In this document: positions 1 to 9,971 of the stretch, in pieces
How the letters are laid out: each line of letters opens with the position of its first letter
How positions within the stretch are numbered: the stretch's first letter is position 1
Source: CAVZRC01 sp963777695
GTDB taxonomy: Bacteria; Planctomycetota; Planctomycetia; Isosphaerales; Isosphaeraceae
DNA: 64,000 nucleotides
Assembly: GCA_963777695.1 (NCBI GenBank)
Contig: CAVZRC010000003.1
Span: 3,162,001-3,226,000, forward strand
Direction: 5' to 3'
Position numbers and translations under genes: made by a program
The notes under the pieces: generated by a model
What the model was told of the DNA's origin: nothing
The model's input: the letters and a program-made list of their open reading frames with translations, nothing else
The model's database searches: none

Positions 1-742
1 GGCCCTGTCCTCCATACCTGCCCCCAGAAGTTCCATCTGGGACCTTCCTGAAAGACTTGGACTAGATTGCTAGGAAGTATCCAAGTTGTCAAGAAAATTT
101 CTCGTTTCGACGAATGATCGAATGATTTTCGGTTTACGGTGGGTGTGAGGTGATCGCCTTCCATGCGGACGTCTTCGCCGTCGGCGATCAGAGACTCGAC
201 GCGGTCCAGGAGCCCGTTCAGCTCTTTCTCGCGCTCGCACAGACGACCTGTTCCGTCTTCCGGGGCCTCATTCTCCCGACACGCTTTGGCCCGGAGGCCC
301 GGCCATGCCTCCTGGGATCAGATGTTCGCCCGGCAGGGTGCGGCGCGACGAGGCGATGCGCCGACGGAGACAGCGGCGCATCCGGAATCCGTCTCTTGAC
401 CGAGGATCGGCCGCCGACTCAAAATGTCGTCGGTCGCCTAAAGCGGGCATTAAGGATTTCCCCAGCTCCCTTTTGTCTAGAGCGCTTAACGATTGACTCG
501 CGCACACTCCTTGGCGGATGCGAATACCCCCCCTGCCCCCCCTTCGTAAGGGGGGGACGTTGAGGCGGACCGGCCCGTTTCTCGTCCCCCCCTTACGAAG
601 GGGGGCAGGGGGGTTCTTGAGTCGAGAGGCTCGAGTGTATGCCAGCCAAGCGTGAAGCGCTCTACCAAAGCTTAAACGGAGGAGTAGAGTGCATCGAGCC
701 CGCGAATGCGCACCATCCGCGAACGCCCCCAGGCCGCGTGGT
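1..742. other. Non-coding window edge
   Basis: No convincing gene is seen on either strand. The short open frames here have no recognisable domain, no good ribosome binding site and arginine/proline-rich composition typical of chance frames in GC-rich DNA. The only structured element is the large inverted repeat at 527-613. Confidence 0.5.
527..613. repeat. G/C-tract inverted repeat
   Basis: Two arms of about 30 bases, 527-557 and 584-613, are near-perfect reverse complements, each made of C-run, TG, C-run, TTCGTAAG, G-run. The spacer is about 26 bases. Each arm also carries its own small palindrome (C-run TTCGTAAG G-run). It reads as a dispersed REP-like intergenic element and not as a terminator, because no T-tract follows. 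It lies downstream of the YiaA-like gene stop. Confidence 0.7.
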
Positions 743-1156
743 TCAGGCCAGCGACTCATCGCCCGTCGGCTCGATATCCCGGACGTTCTTCTGCACGGTG
801 ACGGCGGCGAACAGGCTGAGCACGTAGGCCATCCCGAAGAAGCCCTTCTCGCTCAGCTCGAGCGATGCGTTCCACAACCCGGCCGTCAACAGCAGGATGG
901 TGAACCCGAGCGAGAACCAGCAGAGGCCGAAGTAGATCGAGGTGACGGGGATGCCTTGCAACTGGTCGCGAACCGACTTCTGCAACGAGACGGCGGCGAA
1001 TAGGCCATACATCAGGAGAGTGAGGAAGAATGCTTTCTCATAAATGTGCATCGACGAATTCCAGAGGCCGATGAGAAACGAGGTCGCTCCGACCAGCAGT
1101 GCGACCCACGATGCACCGATGAAAGCGGCCGTCGGGCGTTGGACTTGCGTCTTCAT
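743..1156 (-). CDS. YiaA/YiaB-family inner membrane protein
   Basis: A 137-residue integral membrane protein of the YiaA/YiaB two-helix family, whose function is poorly known. Four hydrophobic helices are visible at about residues 10-31, 41-58, 72-95 and 105-122. The protein is an internal duplication: the first half has GLWNSS, EKAFF and LFAAVSLQKSVRD, and the second has GLWNAS, EKGFF and LFAAVTVQKNVRD. The ATG at 1156 is preceded by GAGGAACGCC, a good ribosome binding site. It lies 170 bases downstream of the kinase gene on the same strand, probably as its own unit. Family call from the duplicated GLWN...QK pattern. Confidence 0.8.
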   Translation of the reverse strand: MKTQVQRPTAAFIGASWVALLVGATSFLIGLWNSSMHIYEKAFFLTLLMYGLFAAVSLQKSVRDQLQGIPVTSIYFGLCWFSLGFTILLLTAGLWNASLELSEKGFFGMAYVLSLFAAVTVQKNVRDIEPTGDESLA

Positions 1157-1326
1157 GGCGTTCCTCGAGATTCCAGGTGTGAAGGAAGCCGAACCAGGAC
1201 CGACCGGGCTCCGAGCCGCGATCCGAGACGACCGGCCCGTCGCCGATCGGTCCTGTGTCCCTACCTGGAAGATGTGGATATCGCCCGGGGCCGTGCCAGC
1301 GAATGCCGGGGCGGTCTTCTATGACC

Positions 1327-2876
1327 TCAGGGGCCTCTATGCCGTCCTTCCGCGTCCCCGTTTCGAGTCCCGGAGCGTCCCCGTTTCGCGGCCCGAATCA
1401 GCCTCCAGAACCAGGAGTGGGCCGGCCAGGCCATCGGGGCGGAGCCGACGGATGCCGAGGTCGCGCTGTCCGCTCCGGACTCACCGCGCGACCGCGCGGG
1501 CACCGAGTCGGATCCGCGAGAGAAGAACGACGCGAATCGAGACTTGAGCGGCGATGGCGCCTTGCTCGGCGAAGGTTCCGGACCGGGATCCAGGATCAAT
1601 GGGATCTCGTCCTCGTCAACGTCGTCCGCGGGGCTGAGCAGGGGGAGCGCGGAGTCGTCGGCGTCAGGCTGCCGGGAGGAACCGCGATCGGTCGTGGCGC
1701 CCGTAGGGACGACCAGTCCGACGGGAGAATTGCGGGGCTGAGGGGCGGCCGATGCCGATGCCGGGACCTGAGTCAGGACCTTCGCGCCGTCGCCATAAGG
1801 CTCCGGCTGGAGGAAAGCTCGCGCCGACTCCATGAGGGCGGTGACCTCGGGGGGCTTGTCCAGATAGGGCTCCAGGGCCATCGCGACCTGTATCGGTGTG
1901 GCATAACGCTCGTCGGGCGACTTGCGCATCATCCGTTGGACGACTTCGATCAGCCCTTCCGGCAAACCGGGTACGAATCGGTTCATCGGTATCGGCTCCA
2001 GCGCCTGATGTCCGAAGAGCTTCTCGGGCAAGCTGGGATACGGGAATGGGACCTGGCCGGCGATCATGTGGTACAGCGTACATCCGAGCGAATAGATGTC
2101 GCTGCGGATATCGGCGGCGTGGGAATGTCGCGCCTGCTCGGGGGCGACATAGTCGAACGTACCGAGTGTCGCCCCCTCGCGCGTGAATTGCGCCTCGTCG
2201 GCCACCTCGATGGCCAGCCCGAGGTCGGCCAGCTTGGCCGTACCGTCCTGGGTGACCAGGATGTTGGCCGGGTTGACGTCCCGGTGGATCAATCCTTTGC
2301 GATGGACGTGTTCCAGCCCCAGCGCGATCTGACGGACCAGCCGCACCGCGGTGGGCGGCGGCATCGGGCCTCGCTCGCGGATGAAGGCGCTTGCGGTCTT
2401 GCCCTCGATGTACTCCATCACCAGGAAGAACCGGCCGCCCGCTTCGCCGAAGTCGTAGACGCGCACCAGGTTCTCGTGTTGCAACTGGGCTCCGAGCCGC
2501 GCCTCGCGCTGGAACCGAGCGATGGCCCGCGGGTTGTCGATCCGCTCGGGGGCCAGGATCTTCAGCGCCACCTGGCGGTTGAGCCGGGTATCCCGAGCCA
2601 GGTAGACGCGCCCCATCCCCCCTTGACCGATCGAGTTCAGGAGCACGAAGCGATCGACCTTGAATCCGCGGGTGCGCCCGACAAGAGCTGCTGCGCCTGC
2701 CACAGGGTCAACGCGTTGGACTGGACCGCCTGCCTCGCCAGTCGACGGTCAACCTGATCGGTAACGCCTCGCTTGGTGGGCGGAAGCGCATTCCAACAGG
2801 TGGTCAGGCTGTCCGCGTCCATCAGGCCGCTGAGGAGCGCCGCCTGCCAGAATCGTGACGTCTGAGGCTCGAGCAT
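1327..2876 (-). CDS. Ser/Thr protein kinase, frame break near 2677
   Basis: Hanks-type Ser/Thr kinase of about 515 residues when read through one frame break. The first frame (2876 to about 2677) encodes the planctomycete N-terminal segment ending NALTLWQAQQLLSG. The kinase frame begins at once with GRTRGFKVDRFVLL. Restoring one G in the GGG near 2675-2679 fuses them cleanly. Kinase landmarks are the glycine loop GQGGMGRV, VALKIL with the ATP lysine, DLGLA in place of DFGLA, and VAPEQ. The catalytic loop reads HRDVNPANI, with asparagine where HRDxKPxN kinases have lysine. After about residue 330 the protein is a low-complexity Pro/Ser/Ala/Asp region without an obvious transmembrane helix. The kinase should phosphorylate Ser/Thr on unknown partners. 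The missing loop lysine makes full activity uncertain. Confidence 0.8.
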
Positions 2877-3579
2877 GATGCATCCTCAAACTGCGTCGTC
2901 ACGCCGAGTGAACCATGATGTCGTCGGAAGTCCCTGCCTACCAGTTTACGAACCTTATCAAAGACACTCAATCGCTCCATGACCAGGGGTCCGTCCTACA
3001 ACCGATCGAAAGCCGCTTTGTCGGGCTCAGGCACGAGTCTTGCAGCGAGACCTCATGCGGACACTCCCACAAATCGAAAACGCGATGACAAGGTCTCAGT
3101 GCCTCAGTTCGGGTCCGCAATGGACTCCGTTGTCTCCGAATCGTCTCGGGTTCTCGCCGAGATCGGCATCCTCGGTGCAAACACCACCGTCTTGGCGCGG
3201 CGCCGTCGCGAGTAGAGAATATTCAAATCATGAACCGTCGCGAAGATACAAATCAATCAAGGTTAGGAAGGCGTTCGAGGTATCTATAGCGAACCCGGTG
3301 GCTCACAACTGCGGCGCATCGGGATTATGATCGCCCGTTTTCCTAGGACTCGGTCGATCCTCGACCGGGTCTGTCGGTGAATTCCGGCTTGGCTGACCCG
3401 ATACCTGGGAAGCAGCCACCGGCGGGAGATGCTCTGCGAGTGACGTCCTCAGGTCCATGAATCGAGCCAGGACGAAAAGATCATCGATGATGCTATCGAT
3501 CTAGTTATATTAGGACTGCGCCTTTTCTAATCTGACTGAGAGTATGCATTGGGAACATACTCTCTGGGGGACCGAGGCG
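2877..3579. other. Intergenic region, no gene seen
   Basis: About 700 bases between the divergently read kinase and the zinc-ribbon/spherulin-4 gene. Base composition is lower in GC than the flanks (for example AT-rich around 3215-3300 and 3480-3545), which fits a region holding promoters for both genes. No domain-bearing frame or clear structured RNA was recognised. Confidence 0.4.
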
Positions 3580-4983
3580 ATGATTCGAGTGACCTGCGCC
3601 TGTGGAAGAGCATTCAAGGCTGAGGACCGGCACGCTGGGAAACAGGCGAAGTGTCCCATCTGTGGAGCGGCGTTGTTGATCGGTCAGGCGCCGGAGCCGA
3701 ACTCGAGCGAGGGCGAGAAAGAACAGGTCCCATCGTGGTGGTATCCGACCGAAGCGGGGTCGGCGACCGCGGACCAAGCCCAGCCTCAAGCCGCGAGTGC
3801 GACGGCCCCGACGCAGAGCGAGAGTGGCTCCGACACGATCCCCCCGGGGGCCCTGCCTCCGGGTTCCGCCCTCCGGGACGCGCCTCCGCCCGGGACAGGG
3901 CCGAAGTCGGAGGCCCCATCCATGGGGCCGAAGACATTCGCTCCGGCGCGACGATTCGCACGGCCCCAAAGTGTCCGGGTGCTCGCCGCCGGGACGGTCG
4001 CGATGGCGGTGCTGGCCCTTCTGGCGATCCTGTGGATCCGAACGGCTCCGACGCCTCCGGGCGAAAATGGGGCGCCGCAGGCGGCCCAACTCCGAGAATT
4101 CGAGTCCCGTCCCAACGAATCGGCACCTGGCGTCGCCTCCAAGACTCCAATTGCACCATCGAAGTCCACGAGCCCATCGGCCGGCGAGGCCAGGGTCGCG
4201 ACCGGCGTCGGGACGTCGGGACAGCCGGCCGAAGCCGATCGAGGGATGGATGAGCCTCAACCCCGCCTTGCCGCCACGCAGCATCGATTACAACTGCTCG
4301 TGCCCGCCTATATCTACCCGGTCGGTGGCGGCCGGAAAGAGTGGCTCCGGCTCATCGAAGCCGCAGCCAAGGTGAAGATCGTGGCCGTCGCCAACCCCGC
4401 CAGCGGGCCGGGCGAGGAGCGCAACCTCGATTATGCCGCGATTTTCACCGAGGCCAGTCGCCGCAGTGTCACCTTGGTCGGCTACGTCAGCACCCAGTAT
4501 GGCGAACGCGCCCTGGACGAGATCAGGAGGGACATCGATCACTGGGTCCAGTTTTATCCCCAGATCCGTGGGTTCTTCTTCGACCAGCAGGCGCGCGAAG
4601 CTCGTCACGCGGCGCATTATGTGAAAATCCGCGACTACGCGCAGCAGAAACTCCGCGATCCCTTGGTGATCACGAATCCGGGGGTGCCCTGCGACGAAGC
4701 CTACCTTGCGGGAGCCGTCTCGAACGTGACTTGCGTTTTCCAGAACCACGAAGGCTTCGTCCAATTCGAGCTGACAGCAGCCCTCAAGGGTTACGATCCG
4801 ACACGCTTCGCCGCGCTGCCCTACAACATCCCCAACACCGAGGCCATGCGCGCCCTGATCAAGGACGCCATCGTCAAACGGATCGGCTACCTTTACATCT
4901 CCGATGCCAAGCCGCCAAATCAGTGGAACGCGCTGCCGAAGTACTGGGAGGCCGAGGTCAACGCAGTGTCCCAACTGGACTAG
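3580..4983 (+). CDS. Zinc-ribbon, membrane-anchored spherulin-4-like protein
   Basis: A 467-residue protein. Residues 6-28 form a zinc ribbon (CAC at 6-8, CPIC at 25-28). A Pro/Ala/Ser-rich linker follows, then one transmembrane helix near 131-153 and a second disordered linker. The C-terminal domain, about 237-464, is of the spherulation-specific family 4 type (LLVPAYIYPVGGG, IVAVANPASGPG, GFFFDQQ, ITNPG, YLYISDA). That family has a TIM-barrel-like fold and no settled enzymology. The ATG at 3580 is preferred over one 36 bases upstream because the ribbon starts there and GGGGGAC lies just upstream. The ribbon would face the cytoplasm and the spherulin domain the other side. It is convergent with a second spherulin-4 gene at 5266-6252. 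Confidence 0.8.
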   Translation: MIRVTCACGRAFKAEDRHAGKQAKCPICGAALLIGQAPEPNSSEGEKEQVPSWWYPTEAGSATADQAQPQAASATAPTQSESGSDTIPPGALPPGSALRDAPPPGTGPKSEAPSMGPKTFAPARRFARPQSVRVLAAGTVAMAVLALLAILWIRTAPTPPGENGAPQAAQLREFESRPNESAPGVASKTPIAPSKSTSPSAGEARVATGVGTSGQPAEADRGMDEPQPRLAATQHRLQLLVPAYIYPVGGGRKEWLRLIEAAAKVKIVAVANPASGPGEERNLDYAAIFTEASRRSVTLVGYVSTQYGERALDEIRRDIDHWVQFYPQIRGFFFDQQAREARHAAHYVKIRDYAQQKLRDPLVITNPGVPCDEAYLAGAVSNVTCVFQNHEGFVQFELTAALKGYDPTRFAALPYNIPNTEAMRALIKDAIVKRIGYLYISDAKPPNQWNALPKYWEAEVNAVSQLD

Positions 4984-5020
4984 GCAGGGTCTAGCAATCC
5001 GGAGACTGGCTGCCGCGCGG

Positions 5021-5142
5021 CCCCCTCATCTGGCCTTGCATGCCACCTTTCCCCCGGGTGGAAGGGATCAAACCGACTCCGACGAGTCATCTCTTTCGTT
5101 CCTCCCCGGAGGGGAGAAGGTGCCCGAATGGCGGATGAGGGG
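5021..5142. repeat. Imperfect inverted repeat between convergent genes
   Basis: The left arm 5021-5059 (CCCCCTCATCTGGCC...CCTTTCCCCCGGG) pairs imperfectly with the right arm 5101-5142 (CCCCGGAGGGGAGAAGG...GCGGATGAGGGG). It occupies most of the 282-base gap between two genes that end toward each other, so it may act as a bidirectional transcription stop. The sequence type (CCTCATC...CACCTTCTCCCC) resembles dispersed REP-like intergenic elements. No gene is seen in 4984-5265. Confidence 0.55.
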
Positions 5143-5265
5143 ACACTGCGGTACGCTCGTCGAATCTCGATCGAAGCCGAGGGGCGCCCCACGAGTGGTT
5201 TGCGACGACGCCCTACGCTGAGGGGGGATTCCAATATATAAGACCCACGGTTTACCGCCCGGAGT

Positions 5266-6252
5266 TCATACTCCCGAAGCGCCGTCCCGCGGATGCACCC
5301 GACGCCGTCGGCGGAGCCATCGCACGGTCGCGGCGAGGGACCCGCACGCGACGGCCGACAGGAGCTGAGTCAACGCACGAGGTTCCGGCACCGACGCGAG
5401 GGCGGAGACCTCCTGGTCCCAGTAGGACGGCAACTGGGTGTAGGGGTTGGCTCCCGACTGGTCGGTGATGTAAACATAGCCGGCGTTCAATCCAACGGCC
5501 TTGCTCAGGTCCGCGAGCATCGCCGAACTCTGGCTGGGATCGCTGGCGTTGGCCGGGACATCATAGATGATGTTCGAGAACCGATCGCTCGGATAACTCT
5601 GGAACCAATTCACGCCGTAGGGATAATCGTCGAATCCCGGGGCGCCTGGGCTGGGGGCTGTGTTCGGCCCTTCGAAGATGTTGAATACGTCGGCCGTCGA
5701 CAAGTAGGCTGAGGGAGCGAGCGGGTAGATAAAGGGCTGGCCAGGATTGCCGATGATCGTGTAGGACGCCCCCAGACCCTTGATAAAAGTGTCGAGACTT
5801 TGATAATACGAAAGCGTACTTGGAGTGATATACATCCCGTCCAGGAAGAAGCCATTGACCAAACCTCCATATTGACTGATATACGTGGAGATCTGGCTCT
5901 CGACCGTGGCGATGGGCGCATTCCCATTATCCGTGTAGACATAGGCGACGACATGGCCCCCGGCATTTTCCAGGTTGGTCATTGCGGTGACATAATTCGG
6001 GTCGGCCGGACCAGGTAAAGGACCGCTGTCCGGATTCAAGATGGCGGTGATGGGGATCTTGCTGGCGGCGGCGGCCATCGCGGCCCAGCCGTCTCCGACT
6101 CCGCCGGGCCCGCCGGTGCCGGGGTAGAAGTAGGATGGCACAATGACGCCCACATTACCGGCCCGGGCGGACGTCAACGACGCCGCAAGTCCGACCAGGA
6201 CGACGCCGGCAACGAGCCCGACCAATCGGGAGATACTCTTCGAGGCGTACAT
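5266..6252 (-). CDS. Secreted spherulin-4-like protein with PEP-CTERM-like tail
   Basis: A 328-residue exported protein. The ATG at 6252 follows GGAAGGAGGGGGATCTCG, a strong ribosome binding site; an ATG 51 bases upstream lacks one. Residues 1-31 form a signal peptide (SISRLVGLVAGVVLVGLAA...ARA). The body is one spherulin-4 domain (VIVPSYFYPGTGG, ITAILNPDSGPL, GFFLDGMY, IIGNPGQ, AGYVYITDQSG, LPSYWDQEV). The end, VPEPRALTQLL, a hydrophobic stretch and WLRRRRR, is a PEP-CTERM-type sorting signal. The domain is clearly homologous to that of the convergent gene at 3580-4983, but here it is exported and presumably anchored or processed by an exosortase. Substrate unknown. Confidence 0.85.
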   Translation of the reverse strand: MYASKSISRLVGLVAGVVLVGLAASLTSARAGNVGVIVPSYFYPGTGGPGGVGDGWAAMAAAASKIPITAILNPDSGPLPGPADPNYVTAMTNLENAGGHVVAYVYTDNGNAPIATVESQISTYISQYGGLVNGFFLDGMYITPSTLSYYQSLDTFIKGLGASYTIIGNPGQPFIYPLAPSAYLSTADVFNIFEGPNTAPSPGAPGFDDYPYGVNWFQSYPSDRFSNIIYDVPANASDPSQSSAMLADLSKAVGLNAGYVYITDQSGANPYTQLPSYWDQEVSALASVPEPRALTQLLSAVACGSLAATVRWLRRRRRVHPRDGASGV

Positions 6253-6581
6253 CGAGATCCCCCTCCTTCCTTGACATGGAGCGATCATGCAACCGAGCCT
6301 CATGGTGATGAATACTGGTAAAAAGCATTACAACCCGAATCGATCGGGTTAACAAGGATGTGATGCCTATTCGCAACATTTTTCACCCGGGCCGGCGGGG
6401 TCGGGCCTGGGTACTCGTGTGCGGTCGCCATCTTAGGGAAGTTGCCCTGCGCCCTCCGGCAGGAAACGGCAATGCATGAGCGCCGTGGCATGGATGGCAC
6501 CCGTCGCGATCCATCACGAGGCCCTCGCGCGATGGGTGCCAACGATGACGAGACACGACACGACGGAGATTGAAGGCGACC

Positions 6582-6624
6582 AGCCCCTCGGCTCCGACCC
6601 GGGAGGCGATCGGAACGAGGGGCT
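6582..6624 (-). terminator. Hairpin downstream of DUF11-type gene
   Basis: AGCCCCTCGGCTCCGA at 6582-6597 pairs with TCGGAACGAGGGGCT at 6610-6624, with a 12-base loop. It lies 28 bases past the stop of the gene at 6652-8463 on the minus strand. There is no clear T-tract, so termination is inferred from position and stability. The rest of 6253-6651 holds another imperfect hairpin (6496-6508 with 6526-6540) and no gene. Confidence 0.4.
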
Positions 6625-6651
6625 CAGGAGGCAGGGGATTCCGCTGGTCTC

Positions 6652-8463
6652 TCAGCGCACAATCACTTCGAAGGATACATGGCCCGAGACGCCCGGGGCG
6701 ATGATGCCGGGGAGCGTCCATCGCATCTCGGTTAACCCGACGCGGTTGACGGCGGTCGTGAAGATCGTCCCCTCGGGGCCGCGCGACGTCCCTTTGACGT
6801 ACTCGAGCCGCGGCAGCAGGCTGTCGGCGATCGTCACCGAGCGAATCGGCGTATTGCCCATGTTGCGATAGTAGATCACGTAGGTGATGGTATCGCCCGG
6901 CTCGGCCTCGACGGCACTGACGCGCTTGATGACGGCCAGGCCGGGGTCGATCTGGTGGGGTCTCGACGCCGTTCATCACGTGGGGCCCCCACACCTTGAC
7001 CGCCTCGCTGGCCCCTTCGACGATCCCCGTGACGACCGGCGTCGCAGAGGTCTTGATCCCCTCCAGGCGGATCTTTTCCTTCATCAGGCCGGCCTTCTGG
7101 CGGTTGCGGGCCAGTTCCAGATTCTGCATCTGGAGGTTGGATGCGATCTTGGAGTTGTTCTCGAAGCCGGCGACCCTGCGATTGTTCGATTCCTCATCGA
7201 TCCACTCGCGCCCTTTTCAGTCCCGAGGCCCTCGCCCGGTTCCGGGCCAGTTCGGGAGACTGGTTCTGGACCACGCGGCGGGCTTCGGTCTGATTGCGGG
7301 CCAGCAAAGGCGTCTCGATGCTGGTGCCCGAACGCGGCCCCTGGACGTCCACCGTCTCATTGGTCCCCGTCGTCACGTGGACCTCGGCGAAGCGGGGTGC
7401 GTAAATGCAGACGACGTTGGTCGGGAGGATCCGCGGCTTGACCCGATCGCCCAGGCCGATGTCGAAGCGGACGACGGCATCGCGCGGCTCGACGCCGCCC
7501 AGGCGGCCGTCGGAACCGACCGTGACCGGGATGCCCCGATCGCCGCCGTCGCAGAGGAACTCGTCTCGAGGGAGCAGCGGTTGGGACGGCGGCGCCGGTG
7601 CCGTGCAGGTCGGCCCGCACGGCATGGGGCATCGCGTGCCGTCCTGACGGATGTAAGGACAGGGCCCCGTCCCCATCCCGGCGACCCGATCCAGGCCGAT
7701 GTCGCCGGTGGCTCCCGCGTTGATCTCCTCGATCGTGGGCCGGCGACCGCCGATCCGGACGATCGCCATCGGCCGACCGAGGGCCGAGGCGACTGCGCAG
7801 AGGATTCTCGGTCGGGTTGAGGGACACCACGGGGATCTGGTCCTTGGCCATCCGGAGCGGAAGGGCCTGGTCGGGATCCTCGAGGTAGATCACCTTCGTG
7901 ATCAGACGGCCCAGATTCATGACCGAATCCAGCTCGTCTAACGTGAAGATGACGCGGATCGGGTACTTGGTGGGGGAAATCCCCTCGGGACGATGCAGGT
8001 GACCGACCACCTCGACGACCGGAAAGACCTCGGCGCCCGGTCGCTCGGGGATGTTGGTGATCCGCAAGCGATAACCGACCCCTCGCTTCAGGCCCGCGGT
8101 GAGGATACCCCCGCCGTCTCCCGGCGGCACGGGTGTCGCGGCCGGCGCGAGGACCTCGACGTTCATCCCCTCGGGACCCTGGAAGCGGACGACCTGGATC
8201 TCCGGCGGCAGGACCGGGACCGCCGGTCCCGTCACGGCCGCGGCCTCGGCGGGCGGGCCGTCCTCGACAATCGCCGGGCCCACGACGGCGGCTCCCGGCT
8301 CGGACGTGGCCGACGCCAGACCGTCCGGCTTGCGGCCCTCGATCTCCTGGGCCTGGACCGTCGCGGCGACGAAGCCCAGTGCGACGACGAGGGTCAGCAG
8401 GGCAGCCCGCGGGGCCGTCATCGCGAACCGGCCACCCAGTCTCTTGCTTTCTTGGCGGCTCAT
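6652..8463 (-). CDS. Secreted DUF11-repeat protein, three frame breaks
   Basis: A protein of about 600 residues once three single-base breaks are bridged. The N-terminus has a signal peptide (TAPRAALLTLVVALGFVAATVQA), then a domain shared with the neighbouring gene 8877-9971 (YRLRITNIPERPGAEVFPVVEV, ITKVIYLEDP). Frame 1 reaches NPTENPL near 7800. Frame 2 carries CAVASALGRPMAIVRIGG and a Cys/Pro-rich part to about 7213. Frame 3 carries GREWIDEESNNRRVAGF and an ELARNRQKAG helix to about 6960. Frame 4 carries DPGLAVIKRVSAVEAEPGDT and a DUF11-like beta domain ending SFEVIVR. Two breaks lie in AAAAGGG and CCCC runs. DUF11 domains are typical of surface proteins, so an envelope role is inferred. 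Start 8463 or 8421. Confidence 0.65.
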
Positions 8464-8648
8464 CGAATTCGTCGCGGCGGGAACCCGCGGCCTCTTGCCT
8501 CGGGGCCGATCCGCGCCTCTTGATCGGTACAGTGTTCTGAATCCCCGGTTTCCCGATTAAGGCCCTAGGACATGCGGGCGTTGACTTCGTCTTCGGTTCG
8601 TAGTTGCGAGAACTCAGGGTCTGTCCCAGGAGGGTCGAGCTCGAGCCC

Positions 8649-8712
8649 GTAGGGTGGGTGCAACCCACCGGTTCCTCGAAAGGCTTGGATCGGTGGGTTG
8701 CACCCACCCTAC
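8649..8712. repeat. Perfect 22-bp inverted repeat
   Basis: GTAGGGTGGGTGCAACCCACCG (8649-8670, shown in part form: GTAGGGTGGG, TGCAACCC, ACCG) is repeated as its exact reverse complement at 8691-8712, with a 20-base spacer. Each arm contains a GGTGGGT-GCA-ACCCACC type mini-hairpin. A similar unit occurs at 44893-44909. It lies in the 413-base gap 8464-8876, upstream of one secreted-protein gene and downstream of another; no gene is seen in that gap. Probably a REP-like dispersed element that can also act as a terminator. Confidence 0.65.
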
Positions 8713-8876
8713 TTTGGACAGACCGGGCCTCTTGCGACAGGCAATTCCTGGGCTTTGACTCGACTTGAATCGCCTCGCCGGATGACCTGAAATCAAGGCA
8801 GGGCGGACCCCGCTGAGATGCGAGGCCCACCCCACCCCGATGCGACACCCGGCGTTCGGTGACCTGCGTCAGGTCG

Positions 8877-9971
8877 TCAGGGCTTGGCGGGCTCGGCCGG
8901 TGGGGCCTCGGCGGGGGCCGCAGGGGCCGGCGCGGCCTCGGCCGGAGGTTCCGGCGCGAGTTTCGGAGTTTCCGAGGCGGTCCCACCCGAGGTCGGGGCG
9001 AGATCGGCCGGTGGTGCGAGCGCCGTGGCCTCGCCGCCGGCCGGGTTCGCCACCGGGGTGCTCGGCGTGGCCGGGACATTCGCCGAGGCCGGCGGGGCGG
9101 CGGCGGCCGGCGGTGCCGGGTCGAGGATCACGGTCCCCTGGCCGGCGGGAGTAGATGGCGTCATACCTGGCGGCAGGGCACCCGGAGGCAGTTCGTTGAC
9201 TCCCGGAGCCATGACAGGCCCATGTCCGCCTACCGCCGCGTCGCCCGCCGGGCCGGTCGCGCCGCCGCCGAGGATGCTGCCGCCCCCCGGCATCTCCAGG
9301 TCGATGGCACCCAGCCGGACGATCAATAGAATCGTCCCGCGCTTGTCCGCCTCGAGGATCGGGTCGATCCCCGGCTCCAGCCGAGTCGAGACCAGCGTCT
9401 CGACGCCGGAGACGGCCAGCTCCTGGAACTTCGGATCGGGCAGATAGATCACCTTGGTGACGAAATTGCCACCGTCGAGGACCTGGTCGAAGTCCTCGGG
9501 GGTGAACTGGATCGGGATGGCATTGTGGGCCAGGTAGGCATCCGTGACCGGCGTCGTGGGCGCCACCTCGATCGTCGGATACAGCGCGGCGCCCGGACGG
9601 CCCGGGATGTCGGTGAGCTTCAGCCGGTAGATGAAGCCCTGGTTGAAGTTATAACGGGCTGGCACGGTCAGTTGGGCGGGCAGGTACATCTTCTCGCCAT
9701 TGGGCCCGCCGCCGGTCTGCCAGCCGATCTTCATGCCGTTGGGATCCAGGAAGTAGACCTGGCTCCGCGTGCTGACGAATCGCCGCCCGGCGCCTCCGGG
9801 GCCGGCCTGGCCCCCCACCGAGTTCGCCGTATACGGCGGCGGCCCCGGCGCGGCGGCCGAGGTCACGACGTGCGGCCGAAGCCACTTCTTGAGCCTGACG
9901 CCCGGATCACTATATCCGAATCCGTCGCCGGCGGTCGCTGCCGCCAGCAGCAGCATTCCGAAAGCTTGCAT
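8877..9971 (-). CDS. Secreted proline/alanine-rich protein, paralog of the 6652-8463 product
   Basis: A 364-residue exported protein. The ATG at 9971 follows GGAGGATTTCC, a strong ribosome binding site, and opens a short signal peptide (MQAFGMLLLAAATAGDGFG). Residues about 60-230 form a compact domain (FIYRLKLTDIPGRPGAALYPTIEV, IPIQFTPEDFDQVLDGG, FVTKVIYLPDP) that matches the N-terminal domain of the gene downstream, so the two arose by duplication. The C-terminal third is Ala/Pro/Gly low complexity. Both genes are on the minus strand with a 413-base gap. No enzymatic motif is seen; a periplasmic or surface structural role is inferred. Confidence 0.7.
   Translation of the reverse strand: MQAFGMLLLAAATAGDGFGYSDPGVRLKKWLRPHVVTSAAAPGPPPYTANSVGGQAGPGGAGRRFVSTRSQVYFLDPNGMKIGWQTGGGPNGEKMYLPAQLTVPARYNFNQGFIYRLKLTDIPGRPGAALYPTIEVAPTTPVTDAYLAHNAIPIQFTPEDFDQVLDGGNFVTKVIYLPDPKFQELAVSGVETLVSTRLEPGIDPILEADKRGTILLIVRLGAIDLEMPGGGSILGGGATGPAGDAAVGGHGPVMAPGVNELPPGALPPGMTPSTPAGQGTVILDPAPPAAAAPPASANVPATPSTPVANPAGGEATALAPPADLAPTSGGTASETPKLAPEPPAEAAPAPAAPAEAPPAEPAKP

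Noticed and set aside
1255..2757. A 500-codon plus-strand open frame opposite the Ser/Thr kinase.
   Set aside because: No motif or ribosome binding site, and the complementary strand encodes unmistakable kinase motifs.
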